Shown here in pieces: positions 21,491 to 32,870 of a stretch of DNA of 64,000 nt. This DNA is from Brachypterus glaber (taxonomy: Eukaryota; Arthropoda; Insecta; Coleoptera; Kateretidae): contig OY294048.1 of NCBI GenBank assembly GCA_958510825.1, positions 23,524,674 to 23,588,673 on the forward strand. The letters are read 5' to 3'. The first letter of the stretch is position 1. Every line of letters begins with the position of its first letter. The notes under the pieces are model-generated. The model ran no database searches. It was given only the letters and a program-made list of their open reading frames with translations, and was not told the origin of the DNA. The translations under genes and the position numbers were made by a program.

Positions 21491-22677
21491 GTAATGGTAA
21501 TGGTAATGGTAATGGTAATGGTAATGGTAATGGTAATGGTAATGGTAATGGTAATGGTAATGGTAATAGTAATAGTAATGGTAATGGTAATGGTAATGGT
21601 AATGGTAATGGTAATGGTAATAGTAATAGTAATAGTAATAGTAATAGTAATAGTAATAGTAATAGTTATAGTTATAGTTATAGTTATAGTTATAGTAATA
21701 GTAATAGTAATAGTAATAGTAATAGTAATAGTAATAGTAATAGTTATAGTTATAGTTATAGTAATAGTAATAGTAATAGTAATAGTAATAGTAATAGTAA
21801 TAGTAATAGTAATAGTAATAGTAATAGTAATAGTAATAGTAATAGTTATAGTTATAGTTATAGTTATAGTTATAGTTATAGTTATAGTTATAGTTATAGT
21901 TATAGTTATAGTTATAGTTATAGTTATAGTTATAGTTATAGTTATAGTTATAGTTATAGTTATAGTTATAGTTATAGTTATAGTTATAGTTATAGTTATA
22001 GTTATAGTTATAGTTATAGTTATAGTTATAGTTATAGTTTTAGTTATAGTTATAGTTATAGTTATAGTTATAGTTATAGTTATAGTAATAGTAATAGTAG
22101 TAAAATAATAATAATAATAATAATAATAGTAATGGTAATGGTAATGGTAATGGTAATGGTAATGGTAATAGTAATAGTAATAGTAATAGTAATAGTATTA
22201 GTAATAGTAATAGTAATAGTAATAGTAATAGTAATAGTAATAGTAATAGTAATAGTAATAGTAATAGTAATAGTAATAGTAATAGTAATAGTAATAGTAA
22301 TAGTAATAGTAATAGTAATAGTAATAGTAATAGTAATAGTTATAGTTATAGTTATAGTTATAGTTATAGTTATAGTTATAGTTATAGTTATAGTTATAGT
22401 TATAGTAATAGTAATAGTAATAGTAATAGTAATAGTAATAGTAATAGTAATAGTAATAGTAATAGTAATAGTAATAGTAATAGTAATAGTAATAGTAATA
22501 GTAATAGTAATAGTAATAGTAATAGTAATAGTAATAGTAATAGTAATAGTAATAGTAATAGTAATAGTATTAGTATTAGTATTAGTATTAGTATTAGTAA
22601 TAGTAATAGTAATAGTAATAGTAATAGTAATAGTAATAGTAATAGTAATAGTAATAGTAATAGTAATAGTAATAGTA

Positions 22678-22723
<46 letters not shown>
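21454..22723 (+). repeat. 1.27-kb microsatellite of AAT and GGTAAT/AGTAAT/AGTTAT hexamers in pol
   Basis: Blocks of (AAT)n, (GGTAAT)n, (AGTAAT)n, (AGTTAT)n and (AGTATT)n alternate with almost no other substitutions. In the pol frame they would encode Asn, Gly-Asn, Asn-Ser and Ser-Tyr repeats. They sit in the acidic/Asn-rich linker between macro domain and integrase; element 1 has no such array. Long frames with alternating Val/Met/Ile on one strand and Thr/Ile on the other are repeat translations. Confidence 0.97.
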
Positions 22724-24050
22724 AACCCAACATTCAGTCGCAAATGAAACCACTAATAATGGAATCTTAATTTTAGATGACATTTTAAATAATAAAGCAA
22801 ATCAAATAATAGTTTTTCCACAGCCTTATTTTAAATTAGATGTTACACATGAAAATTATGAAAATTTAAAAATAATGATAGTTAAAATGCCGACTATTAA
22901 AAATGAACATTTTATTTTGAAATTTTTAAAAGAATACACAGCTCCACAAATAACTTATTACATACATTTTAAAACTGACCAATTATATATAGATTTTAAT
23001 GAAACTTATTTAAAATATTTTAATAAAAATCAACCCCAACTTGTTCGCTGTTTAAAATTAGTTAATACCGTTCCAGAAAACACCGATCAATTACTTTTAA
23101 TAAGAAATCATCATGAAGGAAAAGTAAATCATAGAGGAATACAAGAAACTTGAATGAATATTTAAAAAAAAATTATTATTGGAAGAAAATGCAAGAGACA
23201 ATAACAAAATATATAAACGAATGCGATATATGTCAAAGAGCCAAATATGCACGAAAAACCCCTTATGTTCCCTTAGTACATACAGAAACCGCTTCAAAAC
23301 CATTCCAAATAATACACATAGATATTTTTACGTATAATAAAAATAATTACCTTACTTTAGTAGATTCTTTTACAAAGTTTGCACAAGCAATATATATAAC
23401 AGGAAAAACGGCAATTAATGTTAGTAATGCATTAATTAGATATTTTAGTAGATTTGGAATCCCTGAAAAAATAATCTCTGATAATGGCTCTGAATTTCAT
23501 AATGAAACTATAAAAGAATTATTAAAAATACATAAAATTAAAATACATTTTATTACCCCATATCACCATGAAAGCAATGCTATAGTAGAACACTTACATT
23601 CTAGACTTATTGAATATTTAAGAATTTTACAAGAAACGTATCCCAATGAAAATGAAAATATAATTTACTATGCAATTTTAGGTTATAATACCTCAATTCA
23701 TAAAGCAACAGGTTACACACCTTTTGAATTAGTTTTTGGACATACAAATACAAGAAATCCAAATGAACTATTTTTACCCGAAATATTTTATTCAGATTAT
23801 GTTATAAATCATAAACAAAAATTAGATAGTGTTTATCAAACAGTACATGAAAAATTAGATAATAATAAAGAAAGAGTTTTAAACAAACATAATAGACACG
23901 GAGAAAACATTGAATTTAAAATAGATCAAACAGTTTATAAACAAAATCCCCTAACACGAAATAAAAAAAGTAATAAATTTTTAGGTCCTTATAAAATACT
24001 AATGTTCCTTACCCATAATCGAGTTAAAATGAAAAACCTAAAAAATCATA

Positions 24051-24271
24051 AAGCTGAAGTTTGCAACGTTTTTTTGCAACGAAAATTCAAATAGTATATT
24101 AAAGTACTAGTTTCATAACATACGTTTTTAGGGCACGAGTACAAGTTTAGAAAACAAGCCGCCTGCGGCGAGTTTTCTAAAGTACTAGTGCGCTAAAAAC
24201 GTGTTATGGAATAAATGCTTTAATATACTATTTATATTTTCGATGCAAAAAAACGTTGCAAACTTCAGCTT
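24051..24271. mobile_element. 221-bp foldback element (MITE-like) at the end of pol
   Basis: The ends AAGCTGAAGTTTGCAACG and CGTTGCAAACTTCAGCTT are perfect inverted repeats and the complementarity continues, with some mismatches, for about 100 bases per arm to a CG-rich centre (GCCGCCTGCGGC, about 24161-24172). CATA is duplicated at 24047-24050 and 24272-24275. It interrupts the integrase C-terminal region. It is non-coding, so it would depend on a transposase elsewhere; 4 bp is the only clue to the superfamily. Confidence 0.85.
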
Positions 24272-24279
24272 CATAAAAA

Positions 24280-26136
24280 ATCAAAAATTTGAAATAGTAC
24301 ATATTAAAGAATTAAGAAAACCTCCTTCTGTTTCAGATGGGTATTCCTTCCCTTCATCCTCGCGGACTCAACATTTATTAATTTAAATGAAAACCCAGGT
24401 ATTTTACCAATTAAACTTGGAAACGCACAAAATCAAATTAATCATTGGTCCTTTATACAAATATACGATATAAGTCAGATAATTAAAGAATTTAATATAT
24501 TACAAGAGTATTTAACAAATTTTAAACTCTTATTAAAAACTTCACATGAAAAGTTAGATTATTTATTCTTAACTTCTTATACTTTAATTCAGACTCTTGA
24601 GAATAAAATACAACTTCAAATAGAACAAATAAACCCTTTATATGAAAGTAGTCAAAACAGACAAAAACGCGGATTAATTAACGCCTTAGGAACTGTTATA
24701 AAAGTATTTACTGGAAATTTAGATCAATCAGATGCAGAAAAATACGATACTGCATTACAAAGTTTATATAATAATCAAAATCAAATAAAAACCCTCATGT
24801 CAAAACAAATAACAATAATAGATGATTCAATTAAAAAGTTTAACAAAACAATGCAAAAACTCACTCATAATCAAATCTTATTACAAGCTCGAATCGCTGA
24901 TATTGAAAAAATATTAAAAAATGTACAATTTGAAGAATTAACCAATACTCATATCCTTTGCTTATAAATAATAATTACACAAATACAAACTACCTTTCAA
25001 ATACTATATGATCTTTTGAAAGAAATAGAAATTGCCATAACATTTTCAAAACTGAATATTTTCCATAATTCCATGATTGAACCAAATAATCTATTAGAAA
25101 AAGTTAAACGTATTGAACCATATTTATTAAATATTAATAAATTACCTTTTGAACCTATATTAGAGAATATATTATTTTATGAACAAATTATTGAAATAAA
25201 AAGTTATAGTAAAAATAATCAAGTTGTATTTATCGTTGAAATACCAATTGTTGAGAATACAATATATAATTATTATAAGTTAAGTTCATGTCCAGTACCC
25301 TATAAAAACACTTTTCATACAATTTTACCTAATTCTAAATTTCTTATAATGAATGAACAAAATTATGTTTTAACTAATGATCACTGTAAATTAATTACCA
25401 TGAATATATATTTATGTAAAAACTCAAATTCTTTAAAAATACATGAAAACGAAAATGTACCATGTGAAATACAACTTCTTAATTATCACAAAAATATTAG
25501 TAATTGTCATCAAATCCCTGTCGAAATTAACACTGTAAAAGTAGAAAAATTAGAACAAAACAAATGGTTAACTATAATACCAGAATCAATTGTAGCAGTA
25601 GAAACCTGTAATAAAAATATAACAAATATACCTTTACATGGAACTTATTTAATAACATTAGATTTTCAATGTTCTATAAAACTTAAAAATATTATTATAC
25701 AAAATTATCATGAAACGAAACCGGATTATTCTAATATAATATTACCCAGATTAAATATTACTTATAAACAAATAATATTAAATAAAATAAAAAAATAAAA
25801 ATAAAATAATATTAAATAAAATATAAAATATTAAATATAATTAAATATTACTTATAAACAGAAATTAAATTAAAATATCAACCATTGAAATTAGACGCTG
25901 TTAATTTAAATGAGTTACACAAAATACATAGTACACTGGAAACTCAAAAGATAGAAACTGAAAAGTTATTACTTGATCCAGTTCATTTTAATAACATAAG
26001 TATATGGACTATTTTACTTTATATAATTTTAATTATATTAATTTTAAGTCTTTTGTATTATCTTAAAAATAAAACATTAACTCTCCCAAAATTGAAAAAG
26101 AAACTTTTAAATAAAAGAAATTCAAATAATAACTAA
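24280..26136 (+). pseudogene. env: Env of element 2, broken
   Basis: A frame without an early ATG runs from about 24325 to the stop at 24965-24967: a short hydrophobic signal-like stretch (WVFLPFILADS), an ectodomain start and a furin-type RQKR site near 24660 followed by a Gly-rich stretch. After a frameshift the ectodomain with cysteines continues at 25016-25798, then a short AT-rich duplicated stretch, and the transmembrane end at 25885-26136 (ILLYIILIILILSLLYYL). The layout equals that of the element 1 Env. A pyrimidine-rich TTCTGTTTCAG at 24326-24336, just before the signal-like codons, is a plausible splice acceptor. Confidence 0.8.
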
Positions 26137-26235
26137 GAATTTAAAAACAAAATATAATGTAAAACTTGACACAATTGTCGAAGAAAATATACCGACAGAT
26201 GGAAACTCTGGAATAGTTTCATCTAAGGGGGGAAG

Positions 26236-26562
26236 AGTTATGTTACCCTAATAACATTGTTTTATATGTATAAATTAAGACGTAGTTATTTAAGTATTGT
26301 TTCCAGAACATTATATTCTAGAATAATCCTTGATAAATCATATATAAAGGAACTCGCCAGCCGAGACAATAATTATTATTAATTCATATTTTAACCACTT
26401 AGCATGTAGTATATTTGTAGTAGTTATAGTTTGTAGATTTTTGTGAAGTTAGTGAATAAACGATTGCAACTATTAATTCCTTCAATCCGAAAAATCCAAG
26501 AACCTACAAAAATAAAACAACTCCTTTTTAAAAAAAGAGTTGGTTAAGCTCCCAACTTAACT
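26236..26562 (+). repeat. Element 2 3' LTR
   Basis: Identical to the 5' LTR except A at 26463. The purine tract TAAGGGGGGAAG (26224-26235) directly precedes it and should prime plus-strand DNA synthesis. Confidence 0.95.
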
Positions 26563-26566
26563 CAGA

Positions 26567-27843
26567 AAAAAAAACCTTATATAAAAAATAACAAAATAAA
26601 CCTTTTTACAAAAAAAATTATAAAACTTACAAATAAGGTGAGTGAGCTCGGCGACTTAGCCAGGTATGCAGTATGGTATGTACAGTTGCAGGTATGCAAT
26701 AACAGCAGCAGCAAAACGGCACAAGGGTTGCTGAATGTAGTTGTATGAATGAACGAAGAATAAATGGAGAATGCGGAATGAATGAATAAATGGATATTGA
26801 AGATTGAAGGTTGAATATTGAAGGCCCTGAAAATAAAGCATGTGTTTGGACGGAGCAAAATATATGCAATAAATGGAAAAAAATAATAAAATCTGTATAA
26901 ACTTACGTTGGTGTAATTTGGCCTTTAGTCCTATTCGATATTCGGGTATTTTTAATAAAACTGCCCCAACTTTAAAGAAAAGAAAAAATACTGTTAATGG
27001 CGGAATAATAAAAAAAATCGTTAATAACTCACCAATCCACCAGAATAGATCCAGCTTAAGCCGTAAGTAGCAACGAAAATAATAAAAAAAAATCACTATT
27101 TTTATCTACACTTAATTTCTGCCTTTGCAGTAATAAATTATAATAAAATTAACACGTGTAGTCTGGAAGATTGCTGATGCCTCATTTTTCAGGAAGACTA
27201 TTCCAAAAAGGAGTTTGCGCGACACCCTAAAAAAAAGAAAATTCGAAAAGATTCTGCGCGCCAAGCTGTTACGCTTGCGCGACACCCTAATAAAAGGTCG
27301 CCCCCTGAAAAATGGTTATGCGCAACATTACCCGGAAATTATAAAAAAAACTAAAGTCTCGACTGTGCAACTTAAGATTGCACTTGCGTAAAAGAAAAGT
27401 AAAATTGCATATATTTTATAAAATAAAAACGCAGCCATCCAAACACAGCTAATAGGGAAAAGGAACAAAAAAAAGAAAAATCACAACAGAATTATAAAAT
27501 TAAATTAATTAATCCAAATTGTTTAATTCCGTGGTAAATAAACACCATGCGACATCTATAATAAATTAAACCAACTAACCTACCAAGTACCTTTTAGTTA
27601 GGCAACTTGTAATACAATGAATACGTAAAATTTTAGGTTAGTTTTTACCACCTTTGTTTTGAAAATAAAAAAATATGTTTGATGACCATATAAAGTAAAA
27701 ATTAGCTACCACTGCAGGTAAAGACAAAATAAATACCTCATACCTAACTCTGTATAACTATGTATACCTAACACCCCTGCATAAAAAAAATAATTAAAAT
27801 GCATTATACCTAATTTTTAGTTACGGCCAATTAGACCGTAACA
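26567..27843 (-). repeat. Element 3 3' LTR, proximal part (after element 2)
   Basis: Continuation of the LTR begun at 16109. It matches 38626-39961 with a few small indels; the other LTR has about 20 extra bases near 39245 and about 39 extra near 39768. Purine-rich sequence on the minus strand just outside the edge (GGGTAAGGATGG, about 27846-27857) may be the polypurine tract. Frames through it are shadows. Confidence 0.88.
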
Positions 27844-29059
27844 TACCATCCTTACCCGGAAAAAAAAATTTAAAAAAATAGTAATTCGTATTGTAGGTAT
27901 TAGGAAGTTTCTGGGAAAAAAGTACTATAGTAGCTATCAATTTTTTTTTTAAACAATAAACCAAAACAAAATCTATATACCTGTATCCTGCTGATACATC
28001 ATGCCTCTAATCATATACCGTAAGTATTTACCCTTAACTTATCTCTAATAATAGTTTAAATGTATTTAAACTATGCAAGGTCCACTAAAATCAAAATAAC
28101 AAAATGTATAATTCTATGATAAATCTTCAAAACAATTCATATAAAAAAAATGCCTAAATATATTGCAAAAAAAATTATTAACTAGTTAGCATTCATATTT
28201 ATCAAAACAAACATATCCATGTGACCGTTCTAATGGTGTAATGGTTAACGCGTTTGACTCAAAATCCAGGATGCCGAGTTCAAACCCGCTCACCGCCTCT
28301 AGACTTTTTGAATGCAATAACCAATATTATTAATATTAAACATATAATTTCTCAATAAAAAAAAATATTAGTAGAAAATTAATCATAGAACCAAAATCCA
28401 GAAAATTTAAAATAATTGTAAAATTTCAGGAAAATAAAACATATATACCCGAAACGTCGTGACGCGCCGCCGCCAAAATAAAATCTCAGTTTTCACCACT
28501 AAATAAATACAATAAATTTAATAAATAGCTACTATAATAATAAAAAAAAAGGAAAAATAGGGATAGTATAACTAGGACAGATAGGATAGATGGAGAAAGA
28601 AAAACAAAAATGAGAGCTTTTAAAGCTTTGTACTTTAATTTAAATTCAGGGTTAAACCCTGAACTCACCCCCTCCCCTCAAAAAAGAACAAACAACAAGT
28701 TGCTTAAAATAATACTAAAACAAATTTCACAGAGAAATAGAAACGCATTTGAGGAAGAATTCTTACACCCCTATCCTCTGGGTGAAAATCCACTTACCCC
28801 ACCCTCTTGTAGCATAAAAAAATACATCCCCAGAAGCTACAAGAAAAAGAAAAAAAAACTAAAAATTACCCACCCAGCATAGGCAAAAACAAAAATACAA
28901 AATACCAACAAAAAAAATGCTAAATAGGCCTATGAAAAATATGAACAAAAAGAACCAAACAATTTTTAATTTTCTGCTGAAAAATATAAAAATGCAAAAT
29001 AATTTATCTATTTTACAATTAAATGATACTTAAATCAACAAAAAAAAATAGACAACAAA
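27844..29059. other. Element 3 internal region between pol and 3' LTR
   Basis: AT-rich sequence without a supported gene. It holds a tRNA-like remnant (28227-28299), a GC-rich CGACGCGCCGCCGCC-like spot near 28455-28475 and a C-rich block near 28665-28680. A 90-codon plus-strand frame at 28610-28882 has no recognisable features and runs against the direction of the element; I do not call it a gene. Confidence 0.6.
28227..28299 (+). pseudogene. tRNA-Gln-like pseudogene or SINE head
   Basis: The sequence follows the insect tRNA-Gln pattern over about 70 bases: an A-box match TGGTGTAATGG (28234-28244), anticodon-arm like GACTCAAAATCCAG and a B-box match GAGTTCAAACCC (28277-28288). The acceptor and T stems no longer pair and the anticodon position reads CAA instead of CTG, so it is not a working tRNA. 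It lies antisense in the internal region of element 3. Confidence 0.55.
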
Positions 29060-31997
29060 TTAAAAAAAAATATTGAAATGATCTGTAGATTCAGAATCAT
29101 GCTCAGAATCATATTCAATGTCTTCTACTATGTGCGGCTTTAAATCACGCACATTCCATTTCCCTTGGGCCTTGTTTTGGTCGTCAACCAATTCATAAGT
29201 CCAGGGAGAAACTTTTTTAGAAATCTGAAAAGGACCCTTAAATTTAGGAGCAAGTTTAGCTGAAAAAAAATTAATTGCGTCTGACTTTACATGATTCTTT
29301 ACCCACACCTGATCACCAATATATTATACTGCACATTTCTTCTCCGTAGATTATACCTCTTTTGGCTGACCTGAGAGACTTTAAGAAGATGTTTCCTAAC
29401 TTTGGCATAAATATTTGAGAATTCTGCGTTATGCTGCTCTATGGTACTAGTGTTTTCCCCTAACAACTCTGTTATTTTATGGTCATCACCGTGGATGCAC
29501 ATTTCACGCCCAAAATTAATAAGGTAAGGAGAGTATCCTGTACTTTGGTGTTTCGATGTGCGCATAGCACAAGCAGCTTTTTGCAAATAATACTCCCATT
29601 TACGCTGATTACCCTTTAAATATGAACCCAAAATTACCTCAGAGTACGGTGCTGACGTTCGCAAGGATTCGACTCGGGATGATAAAGTGGAGTGTAGGAA
29701 ATCTTAACACCATACCTTTGAGAAAGATTATTTAGCTCTTTTCCAGCAAATTGACGTCCATTGTCCATTATAAGGACCTTTGGAGCACCAAATAATAAAA
29801 ACAAATTGTCCTCTATATTTTTACACACCACTTTAGCAGTTTGGGAACGTAATGGAATAAAAATACAAAATTTACTAAAATAATCTTGTATACTAATTAT
29901 ATATTTAAAACCCGAAACCGATCTTGGTAATGGCCCTACTAAATCCACAGAAACAGTAACCCAGGGCCTATCTGTCTCTGGACGAATGCACATTTTCCCC
30001 GCTGGGGCCTTTTTCTCCGGTTTTTGCGCCAGACAGACTTTACATGACCTTACATACCGAGTTATATCATATTTAAATCGAGGCCACCAAAATTTTTGAA
30101 ATAATCGCGCCGAAGTTTTAAAAATACCACAATGTCCTGATGTTTCGGCATCATGACATTGAAAAATGATATCTCTACGGTGGGACTTGGGAACAACGAT
30201 TTTCCAAGCACCCTTACAATTTTTATAAACTAAATTATTTTCCAAACGCCAAAGTGGGTATTTAAGAAGGTTTTTATCAATTTTTTCTTTTATTTTATCT
30301 AACCATCGACACTTATATTGCGGGAACAAAGGGGAATCTAAATTAACTGAATCAATAACAGGAACTGAGCGAGAAAGTAAATCTGGCACGTGATGTTCTT
30401 TTCCAGGCTTGTGTATGACATCAAAATCATATAAACCTGTTCCCTCAATATAAGGACGGAACTTTTCTATACTCCATACTATAGCTAAACACTCTTTCTC
30501 TGTGGTACTCATCTTTCGCTCTTGCGATGTTAATGATCGACTTCCGTAACAGAGCACCTTCTCCCCCTCCTCGAAAATCTGCGTTAAAACTGCACCCAAA
30601 CCAAAATCGGACGAGTCGCAATGTAAATAAAACTTACGTTCCCAATCAGGACAAGTCATGATAGGAGCTGCAATTAAACATTCCTTAAGCTTTATAAATG
30701 CTCTATCACATTCCCCGTCCCAACAGAATTTTTTATCTTTCTTAACAAGATTTGAAATTGGAGCAGCCTTAGTGGAAAAGTCGGGAATAAAACGGCGGTA
30801 CCACCATCATACCAAGCACACGGCGTACCTCGCGAACATTTGTAGGAATAGGTACTTCTAAAATAGACCTAACTTTGTCGGGATCTACAGATAACCCATC
30901 ACGATTGACTACATAACCCAAAAATTTTAGCTCAATGTCAAACCTGCCGCCTTCAGTCGTTCTAGTACCTTTTGCAAGAGTACCATGTGTTCTTCAAAGG
31001 TTTTTGTCACTAAAATGATATCGTCCAAATAAACTAATACATTTTCGTCCAAATCCCCTAAAAGCTTATCTACCAGACGCTGAAATGTGGCGCTTGAATT
31101 ATGAAGGCCCATTGGCATTCGTTTGGACTTTGAAAGAAACCCCGTCCCGGAATCTTAAAAGCAGTAATCGGTTTAGCCCTATCAGTTAGAGGAACTTGCC
31201 AAAACGCACTCTTAATACCCAAGGAAGTGATAAACTGTGCATTCGGCAAGGGATAAGCATCACGCTCTGAGACCTTGTTGACTTTTCTAAAATCAACGCA
31301 AAATCTATAACTATTATCCTTCTTTCGGACCATCACAATGTTATTTGAGCAGGGGGAATATGATTTTTCAATAATATCTTGGGCCAAAAGTTCATCTACT
31401 TGCTGGTGAGCATGTTTTAATAATGCGGGTGAGATAGCATATTGTGCTTGCCTTATAGGTTCTGAATTTACTTTTATATTATGTTTAATATCTTTTACAC
31501 AACCTATCTCATCCCGATTATCAGTTTTTACCAGCTCCAAAATTTTATCTATTTGTTTCTTTTGGTCCAAGGTAAGTGTACCTTCCGTATTTAACTCCGC
31601 AATGTTAAACTTCTCCCTATCCTCTAAAAATACCCAACTACCTTAAATTTGGAATAATCCCCGCTTGTTTCCAGAAATCTGACCCCAAAATGAAAGAATG
31701 AGGCAAGGATGGTATAGTCAGCATCTCCACCAAGTGAAACCGCCCTTGAACAATAACCGGAACTGAAAAACTACCAGTCACCTCACAAGAACTACCATCA
31801 GCTACATTACAAAAAGGTATATTGTTCGGTTGTAAATTCAAGCCCAGACTCACCAAAGTTTTAACACCTACACCCCCTACCACAGTCCTAGAAGCCCCAG
31901 AATCTAATAAACCAAAACATTCTCTACCTAACATTTTAAAATTTAAATATGGACGTTCATCACCTTTAACATTAGCAAACAAAAAATCAAGAAACAC
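29060..31997 (-). pseudogene. pol: Pol of element 3: protease, RT, RNase H, integrase in broken frames
   Basis: Read on the minus strand: aspartic protease (31997-31638, LLDSGASRTVV); RT fingers and palm (31570-31070), where the first catalytic motif reads LGIKSAFW in place of the expected Asp-containing motif; RT palm (31118-30927, YLDDIILV); RNase H (from 30659, LHCDSSDFG to DLLSRS) with an internal deletion of about 30 residues; integrase with HHCC finger (ETSGHCG, CKVCLAQK), DDE core (VSVDLVGP, MDNGRQF, ESNPCERQH) and, after a frameshift near 29650, further integrase (to 29299) and a GPF chromodomain-like end (29308-29060). At least five frame breaks. Confidence 0.88.
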
Positions 31998-32018
31998 ATT
32001 AACATCATCATTAGACGT

Positions 32019-32870
32019 AGATAGATAGATAGATAGATATTTATTTGTGCTAATAATTTAAAAAATTTTACATACGTCAATAGAATAAAACTAAATATAA
32101 AGTAAATATAAAAAAAGCTTAAGACAATATTGTGTATAAAACAAATATGTATAAAACAAAACAAAAATTACCGAAGTACAAAGATGGGTGCTGCAAGTGC
32201 GAGAAAATCGTCAAATCTATAAAAGGCGTTTCTTAATAAAAAGGCTTTAATAGACCTCTTAAAATTATTGTAATTTAGATTTCTTACCTCAAGAGGAAGT
32301 TTGTTGTAAAAAGTTGGAGCATAGTACAGTGTTGATATTCTGGATGTTTCCAATCTTAGAAAATCAACCCTAATATCACGCCCCGACCTCGTATTATGTC
32401 TATGCACCTCGTCGTGGGTTACGTACCTATTTAGATTAGACTTTGCGTATAGTAGGCATTCATAAATATATCTGGAGGGAATTGTAAATAAGTTTAACTC
32501 AATAAACCTTTGTTTTACATTCTCTCTATATCCCAGCCCACAAAGAACACGAACAGCACGTCTCTGCAAACCAAATATTCTGTCAGCTTCCGACAAGTGG
32601 CCCCACGCCAATATGGAATAAGTACAGGTGCTCATTATGAGTGAATGATAAATCATTTTTGAGGTTGAAAAGTTAACTGTATATCTCATATTACGAAGAA
32701 GATATATGGATTTTGTGATCTTTTTTGACATATTTGTAACATGTTGCTTAAACGACAAGGTGACGTCTAACTCAACACCAAGGAATTTAACATTTTTATT
32801 ATTTAAATCGTGATCTAGTGGCCTTAAACTAAATATTATATTATCAGTCTTTGAATAGTAGGTTTAACTG
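32019..32870 (-). mobile_element. 5'-truncated non-LTR retrotransposon fragment
   Basis: On the minus strand: the C-terminal domain of a Jockey-type RT (32758-32168: LAWGHLSEADRI, QRRAVRVLCGLGYREN, FYNKLPLEVRNL), a 3' UTR and a (TAGA/TATC)n tail at 32019-32040. The 5' end is truncated within the RT. It lies between gag and protease of element 3, hence is younger than it. The truncation is typical of incomplete target-primed reverse transcription. Confidence 0.8.

Larger units (their letters stand above)
18466..24094 (+). pseudogene. pol: Pol of element 2, broken by deletion, frameshifts, microsatellite
   Basis: Protease (IDTGSTRS) and RT fingers run open to 19671. About 180 bases of RT palm, including the first catalytic Asp motif, are then missing and the frame shifts; YLDDIVIF follows at about 19690. 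RNase H (LTTDAS to DALSRI) and a macro domain follow in the frame ending at 21301. A slip in the A-run near 21265-21281 moves the frame back; then comes the 1.27-kb microsatellite (21454-22723). Integrase resumes at about 22730; one missing base at about 23150 shifts the frame again, after which the DDE core (IHIDIF, SDNGSEF, ESNAIVEH) and GPYK motif are readable to 24094. This copy cannot make a working Pol. Confidence 0.9.
16293..26562 (+). mobile_element. Env-bearing Ty3/Gypsy retrotransposon (element 2), full length, defective
   Basis: Two 327-bp LTRs (16293-16619 and 26236-26562) with AGTTA...TAACT ends flank gag, pol and env remains. The 4-bp duplication CAGA (16289-16292, 26563-26566) marks insertion into the LTR of element 3. 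The empty site is preserved in the other element 3 LTR near 38622. The LTRs differ at one base (G at 16520, A at 26463), which implies a recent insertion, yet gag, pol and env contain stop codons, frameshifts, a deletion in RT, a 1.27-kb microsatellite and a 221-bp foldback insertion. Confidence 0.95.

Noticed and set aside
21454..22723. CRISPR-like repetition
   Set aside because: Units are contiguous hexamers without spacers; this is a microsatellite in a eukaryotic retroelement.
21488..22783. Several long frames of 127-217 codons on both strands
   Set aside because: They are translations of the hexamer microsatellite (Met-Val, Ile-Val, Thr-Ile, Leu repeats), not genes.
26577..27096. Overlapping 80-146 codon frames repeated at 38592-38928
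   Set aside because: They lie in the two LTR copies of element 3; recurrence reflects the LTR duplication, and the content is hydrophobic low-complexity.
28227..28299. Functional tRNA gene
   Set aside because: A and B boxes are present but acceptor and T stems do not pair and the anticodon is altered.
28610..28882. 90-codon plus-strand frame
   Set aside because: Opposite to the host element, Lys-rich at the end, no recognisable domain; probably chance.
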